64,000 nt of DNA from an uncultured Pelagibacteraceae bacterium (lineage in GTDB: Bacteria; Pseudomonadota; Alphaproteobacteria; Pelagibacterales; Pelagibacteraceae). This document shows, one piece after another, positions 25,524 through 34,209 of the stretch. Where the stretch lies: contig CACMQA010000003.1 of NCBI GenBank assembly GCA_902615715.1, positions 82,001-146,000 on the forward strand. Reading direction: 5' to 3'. Each line of letters opens with the position of its first letter. Position 1 is the stretch's first letter. A model generated the notes under the pieces. It did not search any database. It saw only the letters and a list, made by a program, of their open reading frames with translations, and had not been told where the DNA came from. The translations under genes and the position numbers were made by a program.

Positions 25524-27989
25524 ATGAATAATTACTCTCAAAAGATTGTTGCACTTTTAGGTCCCACAAATACTGGGAAAACTCATGTTGCTATCGAAAA
25601 AATGTTAGAATTTGAAACAGGCATATTTGGTCTACCTTTAAGACTTCTTGCTCGGGAAGTTTATGATAAATGCGTAGATAAAGTTGGTATAGATAAAGTT
25701 GCACTAATTACTGGAGAAGAAAAAATAATTCCTAGCACTGCAAACTACTTCGTCTGCACTGTTGAGTCTATGCCTAAAGACAAAGAAGTTGATTTTATTG
25801 CTATTGATGAAATACAAATGTGTGCAGATAGAGAAAGAGGTCACATTTTTACAGAGCGATTGCTAGAGTCCCGCGGCACAAAATTGACCATGTTTTTAGG
25901 TTCTCAGGTCATGTCTAAAATTATTAAACAGTTAGTAACTAATGTAGAATTTGAAAAAAAAGAAAGATATTCAAAATTAAGTTACTCGGGAATTAAAAAA
26001 ATCTCCAGATTAGATAGGAAAGTTGCAATAATAGCTTTTTCGATTGAAGAAGTTTATGCAATAGCGGAGTTAGTAAGAAGACAAAAAGGTGGCGCGGCTG
26101 TTATCATGGGGTCTTTAAGCCCTAAAACTAGAAACTCTCAAGTTGGCTTGTATCAATCTGGTGATGTAGATTATTTAATTGCCACAGATGCAATTGGAAT
26201 GGGTTTGAATATGGATATTAATGAAATTTTTTTTTCAAACTTAAAAAAATTTGATGGGAAAAAAACTCGAAGATTAAATCTGATTGAAATGTCTCAAATA
26301 GCTGGACGGGCTGGTAGGTATAAAAATGATGGAGGATTTGGAACTACTGGAGACTGTGAAAATCTTAATTCAGATGAAATAGAAAAAATCGAAAAACATG
26401 ATTTACCTGAGACAAAAACTATTTATTGGAGAAATTCGCAATTAGACTTTAAAAGTCCAGAAAAATTAGTAAATTCACTTGAATTAAAGCCTTCTCAAAA
26501 AAATCTTTTAAGAACAAATGACTCTCTTGATGAAAGCGTATTAAGATTTTTTCTTAAAAAAGGAGCCAATAACATTATTTACCACAAAAATTTAGAATTA
26601 TTGTGGGAGTGTTGTCAAATACCTGATTTTGAAAAGAAAGCCTACGGACAACATGTAAATATAATTGATAAGGTTTTTCAATTTCTATCTACAAGAAAAA
26701 ATCGAATACCAAGCACTTTTATGAAAGAACAGCTTAAAGGCTTAGAAAGAGATCATGGAAATGTTGATTTATTATCACACAGGTTATCAAATGTGCGCAC
26801 TTGGTCTTACGTGGCAAATAAAAAAAATTGGGTAGAAAATTCAGATTATTGGGTTCAACTTACTAAAAGCATAGAAGATAAATTATCTGACAAGTTACAT
26901 GACGAACTAACTAAAAGCTTTATTGATAAAAAAATCAGTATTCTCTCTAGAAGTTTAAAGCAAGATCTTGTTTTAAATACAGAAATAAATGAAAAAAATA
27001 AAATATATATTGATGGCCAATTAGTTGGCGAACTTAAAGGTTTGAAATTTTTAATCGAAGTTACATCCAAAACACTAGATACAGATATAAAATCTATAAA
27101 AAAAGCAGCACGAAAAGGAGTTGAAAAAGAACTTATCAAAAGAGTCGATGAAATTTTAAAAACATCTGAAATCGAAATAAAAGATGAAAATAACATTGTC
27201 TGGAAGGGCAATCCAATAGCACGATTGAAGAAAGGAAATGACTATTTAAACCCAGATATTGACATAATTGCTGATGACGCATTGAATAGTGAATCAAAGC
27301 TAAAACTAATTTTATTTTTACGAAAGTGGTTAACGAACTACATTAATGAAGTACTAGGAGACTTGATTAAATTGACAAAACATAAAATTAACAATCAATA
27401 TCTTAGAGGTTTAGTATTTCAACTTTATGAGAATAATGGAGTGGTTAAAAGAAGTGATGTAGACAAAATTGTTAAATCTATTCCATTGGAAGAGAGAAAA
27501 AAATTTTGGGGAATGGGTGTTAAAATTGGTAGATATCATATTTATTTACCAAAAATGCTGAAGCCAAAAGCAGTAGAGTTTCGTATAAGTTTGTGGAAAA
27601 TATTTCATAATCTTTCAGATAAAAATAAAATACCAAAATCAGGGCTAAATTTCCTCACTGGCACTAATCTAGAAAAAAATTTTCTTTTACTATGTGGATT
27701 TGAGAAATTTAGAGATTTTTTTATAAGAATAGACATTCTTGAAAAACTGTTTTTAAAGATTTTGGAAAATACAAAAGATAAAAAGTTTAAAATTAACTCT
27801 GAAATGATGAATTTATTAGGATGTTCAAAAGAAAATTTTTACAAATTAATGAATTATATGAATTATAAAAAAGATAAAGCCGCAGATACTTACATTTTTA
27901 AAGGTGAAAAAAAGAAAAAAAAGAAAATAATACGATTTGACAAAAAAGAAAATCCATTTAATAAGCTTCTTTCTTTAAATATAAAATAA
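25524..27989 (+). CDS. SUV3-like DExD/H-box RNA helicase
   Basis: This 821-residue helicase resembles the mitochondrial SUV3 family widespread in Alphaproteobacteria. Walker A is GPTNTGKT (13-20), motif II is DEIQ (95-98), and motif VI is IAGRAGRY. The GIFGLPLRLLAREVYDK segment after motif I is distinctive of SUV3. Mitochondrial SUV3 unwinds RNA for degradation; the bacterial role is less clear. The C-terminus is very lysine-rich (GEKKKKKKIIRF). The next gene starts at the following base, then ferredoxin and CarD genes follow in one apparent operon. Confidence 0.9.
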   Translation: MNNYSQKIVALLGPTNTGKTHVAIEKMLEFETGIFGLPLRLLAREVYDKCVDKVGIDKVALITGEEKIIPSTANYFVCTVESMPKDKEVDFIAIDEIQMCADRERGHIFTERLLESRGTKLTMFLGSQVMSKIIKQLVTNVEFEKKERYSKLSYSGIKKISRLDRKVAIIAFSIEEVYAIAELVRRQKGGAAVIMGSLSPKTRNSQVGLYQSGDVDYLIATDAIGMGLNMDINEIFFSNLKKFDGKKTRRLNLIEMSQIAGRAGRYKNDGGFGTTGDCENLNSDEIEKIEKHDLPETKTIYWRNSQLDFKSPEKLVNSLELKPSQKNLLRTNDSLDESVLRFFLKKGANNIIYHKNLELLWECCQIPDFEKKAYGQHVNIIDKVFQFLSTRKNRIPSTFMKEQLKGLERDHGNVDLLSHRLSNVRTWSYVANKKNWVENSDYWVQLTKSIEDKLSDKLHDELTKSFIDKKISILSRSLKQDLVLNTEINEKNKIYIDGQLVGELKGLKFLIEVTSKTLDTDIKSIKKAARKGVEKELIKRVDEILKTSEIEIKDENNIVWKGNPIARLKKGNDYLNPDIDIIADDALNSESKLKLILFLRKWLTNYINEVLGDLIKLTKHKINNQYLRGLVFQLYENNGVVKRSDVDKIVKSIPLEERKKFWGMGVKIGRYHIYLPKMLKPKAVEFRISLWKIFHNLSDKNKIPKSGLNFLTGTNLEKNFLLLCGFEKFRDFFIRIDILEKLFLKILENTKDKKFKINSEMMNLLGCSKENFYKLMNYMNYKKDKAADTYIFKGEKKKKKKIIRFDKKENPFNKLLSLNIK

Positions 27990-28379
27990 ATGAGTAAATT
28001 AGACAAAAAAAGTGTAATAGGAATTTCTGCATTGCTCGTACACGCAGCTAAAATTGATGAAATGTATTCAGAGAATGAAAAGATATTAGTTAAAAATTTT
28101 ATCAAATCTTATTTAGAAGACGAAGATGAAAATGAAATCTTAAAAAAAGCTGAAGAAATAGAAAACGATTCAAATCAACTTCTTAATTATACAAATATTA
28201 TTAAGGAAAATTCAAACGATATCAAAAAGGATGTGATTGAACATCTCTGGAAGGTGGTTATCTCAGATAAGACTGTAGATCAGTACGAGTCTAATTTAAT
28301 GAGGAGAATTTGTGGTTTAATATATTTTCCTGATAAAGAATCTGCAGAAATAAAATTAAAACTTTTAAATAATCAATGA
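27990..28379 (+). CDS. TerB-like small helical protein
   Basis: This 129-residue acidic, mostly alpha-helical protein is similar in layout to TerB-family proteins: [26 protein letters not shown] at the N-terminus and [23 protein letters not shown] near the end. TerB domains can bind metal or act in stress complexes, but no molecular function is established for this form. It starts one base after the helicase stop and its end overlaps ferredoxin by four bases. Confidence 0.75.
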   Translation: MSKLDKKSVIGISALLVHAAKIDEMYSENEKILVKNFIKSYLEDEDENEILKKAEEIENDSNQLLNYTNIIKENSNDIKKDVIEHLWKVVISDKTVDQYESNLMRRICGLIYFPDKESAEIKLKLLNNQ

Positions 28380-28717
28380 CCTATATTGTAAAAGATGAAT
28401 GTATAAAATGTAAGCTGACAGACTGTGTAGAAGTTTGTCCGGTTGATTGCTTTTACGAAGGTGAAAATTTTTTAGCAATTAATCCAGATGAATGTATAGA
28501 TTGTGGAGTTTGTGAACCTGAATGTCCTATAGACGCAATCAAAGCTGATACAGATGAAAGTGTAAAGGACATGGAAAAATGGTTATTGATAAATAAAAAG
28601 TATTCTGCAATATGGCCTAATATATCAAAAAAGCAGGATCCAATGAAAGATCATGAAAAATTTAGAGAAATTAAAAATAAATATGATAAACACTTTTCTG
28701 AAAAACCAGGGAAATAG
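28376..28717 (+). CDS. fdxA: 7Fe ferredoxin (3Fe-4S/4Fe-4S)
   Basis: This 113-residue electron carrier closely resembles Azotobacter ferredoxin I. The pattern [16 protein letters not shown] gives Cys9, 17 and 21, and [13 protein letters not shown] gives Cys40, 43, 46 and 50. By family knowledge Cys9, 17 and 50 hold the 3Fe-4S cluster and Cys21, 40, 43 and 46 the 4Fe-4S cluster. The C-terminal tail ([18 protein letters not shown]) also matches. It overlaps the TerB-like gene by four bases and is followed by carD two bases on. Confidence 0.95.
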   Translation: MTYIVKDECIKCKLTDCVEVCPVDCFYEGENFLAINPDECIDCGVCEPECPIDAIKADTDESVKDMEKWLLINKKYSAIWPNISKKQDPMKDHEKFREIKNKYDKHFSEKPGK

Positions 28718-28719
28718 AT

Positions 28720-29385
28720 ATGCCAAAAAAGAAAAAAGCTAAAAAAGTTAAAAAAATAAAAAAAACAAACTCATTAAGAAAAACAAAAATAACTTCAAAA
28801 CCGACTCCAAAAAAAAGCAATATTCCTGGGCCTGACGAAAAACCAGAAATTAAAAAAATTAAAAAACAACCAACGGAAAAAAGAATTTATAACTTAAAAG
28901 ATTTTGTTGTTTATCCAAAACATGGAGTAGGAAAAATAACTGCTATTGAGAAAGCCAAAATTGGTGAAATTGATATTCAATTTTATAAAATATTAGTTGA
29001 AAAAGAAAAACTAACATTAACTGTTCCAATAAATCAACAATCTAAACTAAGACCTATTTCGTCTTTAAATCAAATAAACAAATGTATCTCAATTTTGAAA
29101 ACAAAACCTAAAATAAAAAGAACTATGTGGAGTAGAAGAGCTCAGGAATATGATCAGAAAATTAACTCAGGTAAAATTTATGAGTTAGCTGAGGTTGTGA
29201 AAGATCTTAATAAAAATACTGATATAATCGCTGATCAATCATACTCTGAAAGACAATTATTTGAAAAAGCATATGAAAGATTAAAATCAGAATTTGAGGC
29301 TGTGCTCAAAACTAGTCCAGAAGAAGTACAAAAAAAGATGGATAAAGCTTTAGGTAGGACAAATATTTCAGATAACGCGGAATAA
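28720..29385 (+). CDS. carD: CarD-family transcription regulator
   Basis: This 221-residue protein has a long lysine-rich N-terminal tail (residues 1-55), then a CarD/TRCF RNA-polymerase-interaction domain starting KDFVVYPKHGVGKITAIE. A helical C-terminal DNA-binding part includes MWSRRAQEYDQKINSG. CarD binds RNA polymerase beta and stabilises open complexes at promoters. The basic tail is longer than the usual short N-terminus and could give extra nucleic-acid contacts. It is the last gene of the helicase operon and is followed by a hairpin. Confidence 0.92.
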   Translation: MPKKKKAKKVKKIKKTNSLRKTKITSKPTPKKSNIPGPDEKPEIKKIKKQPTEKRIYNLKDFVVYPKHGVGKITAIEKAKIGEIDIQFYKILVEKEKLTLTVPINQQSKLRPISSLNQINKCISILKTKPKIKRTMWSRRAQEYDQKINSGKIYELAEVVKDLNKNTDIIADQSYSERQLFEKAYERLKSEFEAVLKTSPEEVQKKMDKALGRTNISDNAE

Positions 29386-29386
29386 A

Positions 29387-29424
29387 AAACGCCCTCTTTA
29401 AAAATTATTTTAAAAAGGGCGTTT
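29387..29424. terminator. Hairpin terminator between carD and the basic micro-gene
   Basis: AAACGCCCT pairs with AGGGCGTTT around an A/T-rich loop. On the forward strand it lies directly after the carD stop. On the reverse strand a run of six T follows the stem, which makes it a good intrinsic terminator for the convergent micro-gene. Confidence 0.75.
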
Positions 29425-29438
29425 AGTAAAAGAGAAAA

Positions 29439-29507
29439 CTATCTTCTTTTTCTTCTTCTCTTTTTAGCTTTTTTCTTTTTCTTAGCTTTTTTTCTTCTTT
29501 TAGCCAT
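29439..29507 (-). CDS. Very basic 22-residue micro-protein (Lys/Arg-rich)
   Basis: This small frame starts MAKRRKKAKK and contains only Lys, Arg and three Ala after the initiator, with 18 basic residues in 22. It is unlikely to be chance: a Shine-Dalgarno core AGGGAG sits four bases before the ATG, an intrinsic terminator lies 15 bases past the stop, and a weak promoter (TTGACA at 29580-29585, TAATGT at 29558-29563 on this strand) lies upstream. Such composition suits a nucleic-acid or ribosome-binding peptide, comparable in character only to small histone-like or tiny ribosomal proteins. I recognise no family. Confidence 0.6.
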   Translation of the reverse strand: MAKRRKKAKKKKKAKKRRRKRR

Positions 29508-29557
29508 CTTTTCTCCCTGGTTAATAAACAAATCTTAATGATTCGTTTGTTAATTAA

Positions 29558-29585
29558 ACATTAGTTATTAAAAGATTCATGTCAA
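29558..29585 (-). promoter_or_regulatory. Candidate promoter for the basic micro-gene
   Basis: On the reverse strand a perfect -35 TTGACA and a poor -10 TAATGT are 16 bases apart, giving a leader of about 45 bases. The leader contains an imperfect AACAAA/TTTGTT inverted repeat just before the Shine-Dalgarno. The A+T-rich stretch on to 29715 shows no further gene. Confidence 0.35.
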
Positions 29586-29715
29586 ACATAAATTAATTTA
29601 CAAAATTGATTCAAAATTTAAATTTTTAATTATTTTTTTAAATTTTTATTAATTTTTAAAAAAGTTAGTATTATCAATGTTTTTTTAAGCAAAAAATTAA
29701 CTTTAAATTGTAAAT

Positions 29716-31392
29716 TTAATAAAGATTTTCTAATTGTTGTTTATAATTTTTAATTATTTCTTTTCTTTTTAACTTTAAAGTTGGTGTTAACATTCCGTTT
29801 TCAATTGTAAATTCTTTATGAATTAAAACAAATTTTTTTATTTTTTCTATTAAAGTTAAACTTTTATTTATATTTTCAATTGTAAGTTTAATTTTTTCTT
29901 TATTAATTTCTTTTTCTGTAACTAATATTGCAACTAAATAATTTTTTTTATCTCCATAAACCAAAGATTGTTTAATATTTTCATCTAAACATAAAATATT
30001 TTCAATTTTACTTGGTGAAATGTTGTCACCTCCTAAATTGACTATAATATCTTTTTTTCTGTCTGTTATTTTTAGATAATTATTTTGATCTAACTCACCA
30101 ATATCTCCGGTATATAACCATCCATCTTTAATTACTTTTTCAGTTTCTTCTTTAAGATTCCAATAACCCAACATCACATTTTCACCCTTTATTAAGATTT
30201 CACCATCCCCTGCTATTTTAACTTTATTAGTTCTAAATGGAGGACCGACTGATTCGACTTTGACTAAATCTGGCAAATTACAGCTTACGACAGGAGAAGC
30301 CTCTGTAAGACCGTAACCTTGCAAAGTAGGTAATCCTATAGCATTTAAAAATTCACCAATATTTTGATCTAAAGCTCCACCCCCAGAAACGAAGGCTTGC
30401 AGATTTCCGCCAAATTGATTTCTGATTTTTTTTCGCACTAATTTTTCACATAAAAAATTTACTATTTTTTCACTAAGACTTAATTGCTCTTTTTTAAGTA
30501 TTTTTTTTCCTAATTCTAAAGTTCGATTAATTAATTTTTTTTTAAGACCTATTTGTTTGTCAAAATTCATATTTATTTTAGTAAAAAGGTTTTGATAAAA
30601 CCTTGGAACAGCTGTCATGATGGTGGGTTTAGCGACTCCCATATTTGAAATTAATTTTTCTAAACTTTCAGCGTAGAAAACTTTTGCACCTACAATTATT
30701 TGTATAAATTGAACTGTGTGTTCATATGAATGTGATAGAGGTAACCAAGTTAAAAACACAGGTTCTTTTTTTTTAGTTAAAGTTTCAAGCAATTCTACTG
30801 CTCCTTCGCAGTTCGATAAAATACCACCATGACTTAAAATAACACCTTTAGGATTTCCTGAAGTTCCCGATGTGTAAATTATACATGCAGGCATATTTCT
30901 CTTTAATTTGTTATTAATCTCTTTTTTATAATTTTCTTCTTCTATAATTTTTTTAATTAATAAGCTGTCAGTATCTATCTCTTCAAAAGAGATTATTTTT
31001 TGCTCATTTGTGTTTATGTGATTTTTAATCTTTTTAAATTGATCATTATTTGAAACTAAAATTAATGATGGCTTACAATCATTTAAAATATACTCATAAT
31101 CATTTGATGAATATGTTGTAAAAATAGGAACCGATATTCCTCCTGCATTCATTACAGCAATATCTGCCATTAACCAATAAGGTCTATTTTCTGATAATAT
31201 TAAACAACGATCTCCTTCTTTAATTAAAGATTTTATTTTTGATGAAAGTTTAAAAATTCTCTCTTTAATATCGCCCCAGCTGTAAGTTGGTTTTCCTGGT
31301 TTTAACCATTTTAAAAAAGGTCTGTTGGGATCAACCTCTTCGCACTTTTTAAAGTATAATTCTACAAGACTATTAAGTTTATCTATTTCCAT
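29716..31392 (-). CDS. Long-chain-acyl-CoA synthetase-like AMP-binding protein
   Basis: This is a 558-residue ANL-superfamily ligase. The P-loop is IIYTSGTSGNPKGVILSH (about residue 170), and the long-chain FACS region LQGYGLTEASPVVSCN follows. The adenylate-binding GWLYTGDIGELDQNNYLKITDRKKDIIV leads into a C-terminal lid. It resembles FAA1/FadD15-type enzymes that activate long-chain fatty acids with ATP and CoA, but substrate choice is not certain. The start (MEIDKLNS) lies four bases after the tRNA-Leu 3' end on the same strand. Confidence 0.85.
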   Translation of the reverse strand: MEIDKLNSLVELYFKKCEEVDPNRPFLKWLKPGKPTYSWGDIKERIFKLSSKIKSLIKEGDRCLILSENRPYWLMADIAVMNAGGISVPIFTTYSSNDYEYILNDCKPSLILVSNNDQFKKIKNHINTNEQKIISFEEIDTDSLLIKKIIEEENYKKEINNKLKRNMPACIIYTSGTSGNPKGVILSHGGILSNCEGAVELLETLTKKKEPVFLTWLPLSHSYEHTVQFIQIIVGAKVFYAESLEKLISNMGVAKPTIMTAVPRFYQNLFTKINMNFDKQIGLKKKLINRTLELGKKILKKEQLSLSEKIVNFLCEKLVRKKIRNQFGGNLQAFVSGGGALDQNIGEFLNAIGLPTLQGYGLTEASPVVSCNLPDLVKVESVGPPFRTNKVKIAGDGEILIKGENVMLGYWNLKEETEKVIKDGWLYTGDIGELDQNNYLKITDRKKDIIVNLGGDNISPSKIENILCLDENIKQSLVYGDKKNYLVAILVTEKEINKEKIKLTIENINKSLTLIEKIKKFVLIHKEFTIENGMLTPTLKLKRKEIIKNYKQQLENLY

Positions 31393-31396
31393 AACT

Positions 31397-31483
31397 TGGT
31401 GGGCGAAGAGAGACTCGAACTCTCAAGGTATTGCTACCACCGGATTTTGAGTCCGGCGCGTCTACCAGTTCCACCATTCGCCC
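31397..31483 (-). tRNA. tRNA-Leu (anticodon CAA)
   Basis: The acceptor GGGCGAA/TTCGCCC, anticodon stem CCGGA/TCCGG with loop CTCAAAA (anticodon CAA, reading UUG), a long class II variable arm (GGTAGCAATACC) and T arm GAGAG/CTCTC with TTCGAGT are all seen. Discriminator A and CCA are encoded. The 87-base length fits a leucine tRNA. Confidence 0.96.
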
Positions 31484-31497
31484 ATTTTTGAAATAAT

Positions 31498-32343
31498 CTA
31501 ATTTATTTTTCTAACTATGAGAACAAAAATAATTGAGGTAACGAACATAATCAGTGCATATGCTGCTGTGGGCACCATATACACAATATCATCCCACAAT
31601 TGAGTGGCTACGAAAACAGCTAAAGTTCCATTTTGTAAACCGCATTCAAGTGAAATACATTTTCTTTGTTCTGACCCTGAGGCTAAAAATTTAGCCATGT
31701 AGTAACCTATAAAAATCATTGTGATGTTTAAAATAAAAGCTACTAAACCTGCTCTAGTTATAAAACTTATAATTCTATCCCACTCTTCAACCCAAATAGA
31801 AATAAAGACAATTAGAAACAATATTACTGACAATCTTTGAACTAAAAGAGTTTTGGACACGATGAAATCTGTCATTAAACTTCTTACAATCATGCCAAGA
31901 ATAACAGGAACAGTTACTACAAAAAACATTTTAGCAGCAATATTAATCATGGATATTTCTTTAGTTATTTCAAAACCAAGAAAGCTTGCTGAATTGTAGA
32001 CAATTAAAGGAACTGTAATCACAGATATTAAACTCACAACTGCAGTTAACGTTACAGAAAGTGCTACATCTCCATTAGCAAATTTAGTTAATATATTTGA
32101 TGTAACTCCACCTGGAGCTGCTGCAATTACCATTACACCAAGAGCTATTTCCGGTGACATTGAAATAAGATGAATTAAGATAAAAGCGATAATTGGAAGT
32201 ATTATGACTTGACCAAAAAAACCTACTATAAAATCTCTAGGGATGGTAATTACTCTTTTAAAGTCGGCTACTGTTAAGCCAAGACCTAATCCGAACATTA
32301 TTATGGCTAAACACACCGGTGCTATTGTTTTTGCTATTTCCAT
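31498..32343 (-). CDS. Bile acid:sodium symporter (SBF) family transporter
   Basis: This is a 281-residue protein with nine or ten hydrophobic helices. The SBF pattern is clear: MFGLGLGLTVADFKRV at the start, AAPGGVTSNILTKFANGDVALSVTLTAV near residue 75 (sodium site), and ECGLQNGTLAVFVATQLW near the end. Bacterial members carry organic anions with sodium; the substrate here is not known. It stands alone between tRNA-Leu and a regulator gene. Confidence 0.9.
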   Translation of the reverse strand: MEIAKTIAPVCLAIIMFGLGLGLTVADFKRVITIPRDFIVGFFGQVIILPIIAFILIHLISMSPEIALGVMVIAAAPGGVTSNILTKFANGDVALSVTLTAVVSLISVITVPLIVYNSASFLGFEITKEISMINIAAKMFFVVTVPVILGMIVRSLMTDFIVSKTLLVQRLSVILFLIVFISIWVEEWDRIISFITRAGLVAFILNITMIFIGYYMAKFLASGSEQRKCISLECGLQNGTLAVFVATQLWDDIVYMVPTAAYALIMFVTSIIFVLIVRKIN

Positions 32344-32397
32344 AATTTTATAAAAAACCCTAAAGACTTAATTTAACATTTTTTTGTTACGAAATTA

Positions 32398-33420
32398 TTA
32401 AATACTAAATTTTGAAAATTTCATCAAGTTGAACATTGTTGTGCAATATTCACTAAATGATCTTTGAATAGTTATGTAGTTTTCCTCTATTTTTTTCATA
32501 TGTTCTCGATTATTTCCAATTGAATATTCTAGTTTTTTATTTCTAATTATATGTTTCTTTTTCTCCAAAGACTTAAGTTTTCGAATTACTGTGGCTCTTG
32601 GTATGGCTGATATATCTGAAATTGAAGAAGCATTAATCCCTCGTTTGGACTTATGTTTTAGAGTAGCTAAAAAGAAATCCCTATATGTTTCAGGTTTTCT
32701 TGTTACATCATTTTCAATAGATTCTATTAAATCTCTAATTTGAACTAAGCCAATTGACCCCCACACGTTCCAAGACTCTAAATCTCCAAAATGAGTTCTA
32801 TGTCTCACTAAATAAGGTATTTGAAATCTATACCAATACTCCCAACTTACAGTAAAGTGCTCTATAATAAATTTTTTTATATCCTCTTTTTCTAATTGTT
32901 GACCAAACCAGACTTCGGCGGATAAGTGCATTGAAAGTTTGGATAATAATCCGGACAGATTTTCAATTGTGCTCATAGGTTTTTGAATTTCCAATCCTTT
33001 GGAATGTAAAAAGATTGATTTTCCAGATCTTATAATAATGTCATTAGCTTGAAGATAATTAACTTTTCGTCTAACAGTTTCTTTTGGTATATTAAGATCT
33101 TTCGATATCTCAATTAAATTTAGTTTATCGATACCTACTTTGTCTTGACTATAAAAGGCATCCATTGACATATAGTGAAATCGATCTGAATAATTAATGT
33201 AAACCTTGTTCATTAAATACATTAAAATTAAATATGTATCGAAATCATTAAAATTCTTATAAGCACGGTTTACCCAGTCTTGTTGTAATCGATAAAATGA
33301 CTTCAATTTTTCATTGATGTTTCGCTGAAAGACTTCATGAACTTTATCTTTGTCTATGCTCTTACCTGTATCCTCACTTTTGTTTATACGCGCAATTTTT
33401 ATATCTACGGGATTGCTCAT
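32398..33420 (-). CDS. Putative transcription regulator with two winged-helix domains
   Basis: I do not recognise a named family for this 340-residue protein. It contains two similar winged helix-turn-helix units. The first, at about 100-138, is LNLIEISKDLNIPKETVRRK with a wing IIRSGKSIFL. The second, at about 263-300, is SSISDISAIPRATVIRKLKS with a wing IIRNKKLEYSI. Between them is a helical, aromatic-rich region (WEYWYRFQIPYL), possibly a sensor or dimer part. It may bind DNA as a pseudo-dimer. Upstream by five bases is a small membrane protein gene in the same direction, which could be a partner. Confidence 0.6.
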   Translation of the reverse strand: MSNPVDIKIARINKSEDTGKSIDKDKVHEVFQRNINEKLKSFYRLQQDWVNRAYKNFNDFDTYLILMYLMNKVYINYSDRFHYMSMDAFYSQDKVGIDKLNLIEISKDLNIPKETVRRKVNYLQANDIIIRSGKSIFLHSKGLEIQKPMSTIENLSGLLSKLSMHLSAEVWFGQQLEKEDIKKFIIEHFTVSWEYWYRFQIPYLVRHRTHFGDLESWNVWGSIGLVQIRDLIESIENDVTRKPETYRDFFLATLKHKSKRGINASSISDISAIPRATVIRKLKSLEKKKHIIRNKKLEYSIGNNREHMKKIEENYITIQRSFSEYCTTMFNLMKFSKFSI

Positions 33421-33425
33421 TAAAA

Positions 33426-33611
33426 TTATTTATTCCAAGTAACGCTTTGATTGATAAGAATGGCCATTAAAATCCAAATGATAAACGTATCACCTGGAGA
33501 AAAACCATAATCTGCACCAAACATTCCCGCAACTATTACGATAGCGTAGATCACAACTGTCGATAAAATTAAACTTGCGAGGTATCTAAGAATTGTGCAT
33601 TTTAAATTCAT
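33426..33611 (-). CDS. Small two-span membrane protein (61 residues)
   Basis: The product MNLKCTILRYLASLILSTVV... has two hydrophobic helices separated by a short loop (FGADYGFSPGDTF). No family is recognised. The ATG used here shares the palindrome CATG with the start of the divergent yqaA gene; longer starts on this strand would read through yqaA and are less likely. A TATAAT on this strand at 33621-33626 would begin transcription only a few bases before the ATG, suggesting a near-leaderless message. The regulator gene follows five bases on. Confidence 0.5.
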   Translation of the reverse strand: MNLKCTILRYLASLILSTVVIYAIVIVAGMFGADYGFSPGDTFIIWILMAILINQSVTWNK

Positions 33612-34209
33612 GTTAAAAAAATTATACGACAGATGTGTAGAACTTGCTAGGCATAAATTTTCTAAGCCTTTACTTGGCTTTGTAGCTTTCATTGAAAGTT
33701 TCTTTTTCCCAGTTCCACCAGATTTAATGATCGTGCCTATGGTCGTAGCTAAAAGAGAGGATTATTTAAAAATATTTCTAATAGCTACTGTAGGTTCAGT
33801 TTTAGGTGGATTGTTTGGTTACATGTTGGGTGTTTTTTTCTTAGATGCCTCAATGGTTATTATCGAGTTTTACGGATATGAGGAAAAAGTTTTTCAAATT
33901 CAAGATAAGATGTCTACCAGAGGTGGTTTTTTAGCTTGGCTTGGGATTATGTTTTTAGCTGGTTTCACTCCTCTTCCTTTTAAAGTATTTACGATTACAA
34001 GTGGAGTGATTGGTTTTAATCTCACTGTTTTCTTTTTTATATGTCTTTTTACAAGGGGTCTAAGATTTTTATTAGTTTCTTATTTAACTTTTCTTTTTGG
34101 TAAAAAATTTGGTGAATTTATTGAAAAAAAAGGTGCGGTATGGTTTACGCTTGCTGGAATATTTATTGTAATTTTAGCAGCTGTCTTATACATAATCTTC
34201 GTTAAATGA
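33610..34209 (+). CDS. yqaA: YqaA/DedA-family (SNARE-associated) membrane protein
   Basis: This 199-residue membrane protein belongs to the VTT/DedA superfamily. Motifs include FIESFFFPVPPDLMIVPMVVA (re-entrant proline loop), GSVLGGLFGYMLG and FTPLPFKVFTITSGVIGFN. Relatives move lipids, including undecaprenyl phosphate, across the membrane, but the YqaA branch is less well characterised. The ATG chosen gives MLKKLYDRC, typical of the branch; a GTG five codons earlier (33595) is unlikely. The end overlaps dsbB by four bases, and coq7 follows. Confidence 0.88.
   Translation: MLKKLYDRCVELARHKFSKPLLGFVAFIESFFFPVPPDLMIVPMVVAKREDYLKIFLIATVGSVLGGLFGYMLGVFFLDASMVIIEFYGYEEKVFQIQDKMSTRGGFLAWLGIMFLAGFTPLPFKVFTITSGVIGFNLTVFFFICLFTRGLRFLLVSYLTFLFGKKFGEFIEKKGAVWFTLAGIFIVILAAVLYIIFVK

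Noticed and set aside
33612-33692. Longer start for the 61-residue membrane protein
   Set aside because: The extra 27 residues are antisense to the well-supported yqaA coding region and add no recognisable segment.
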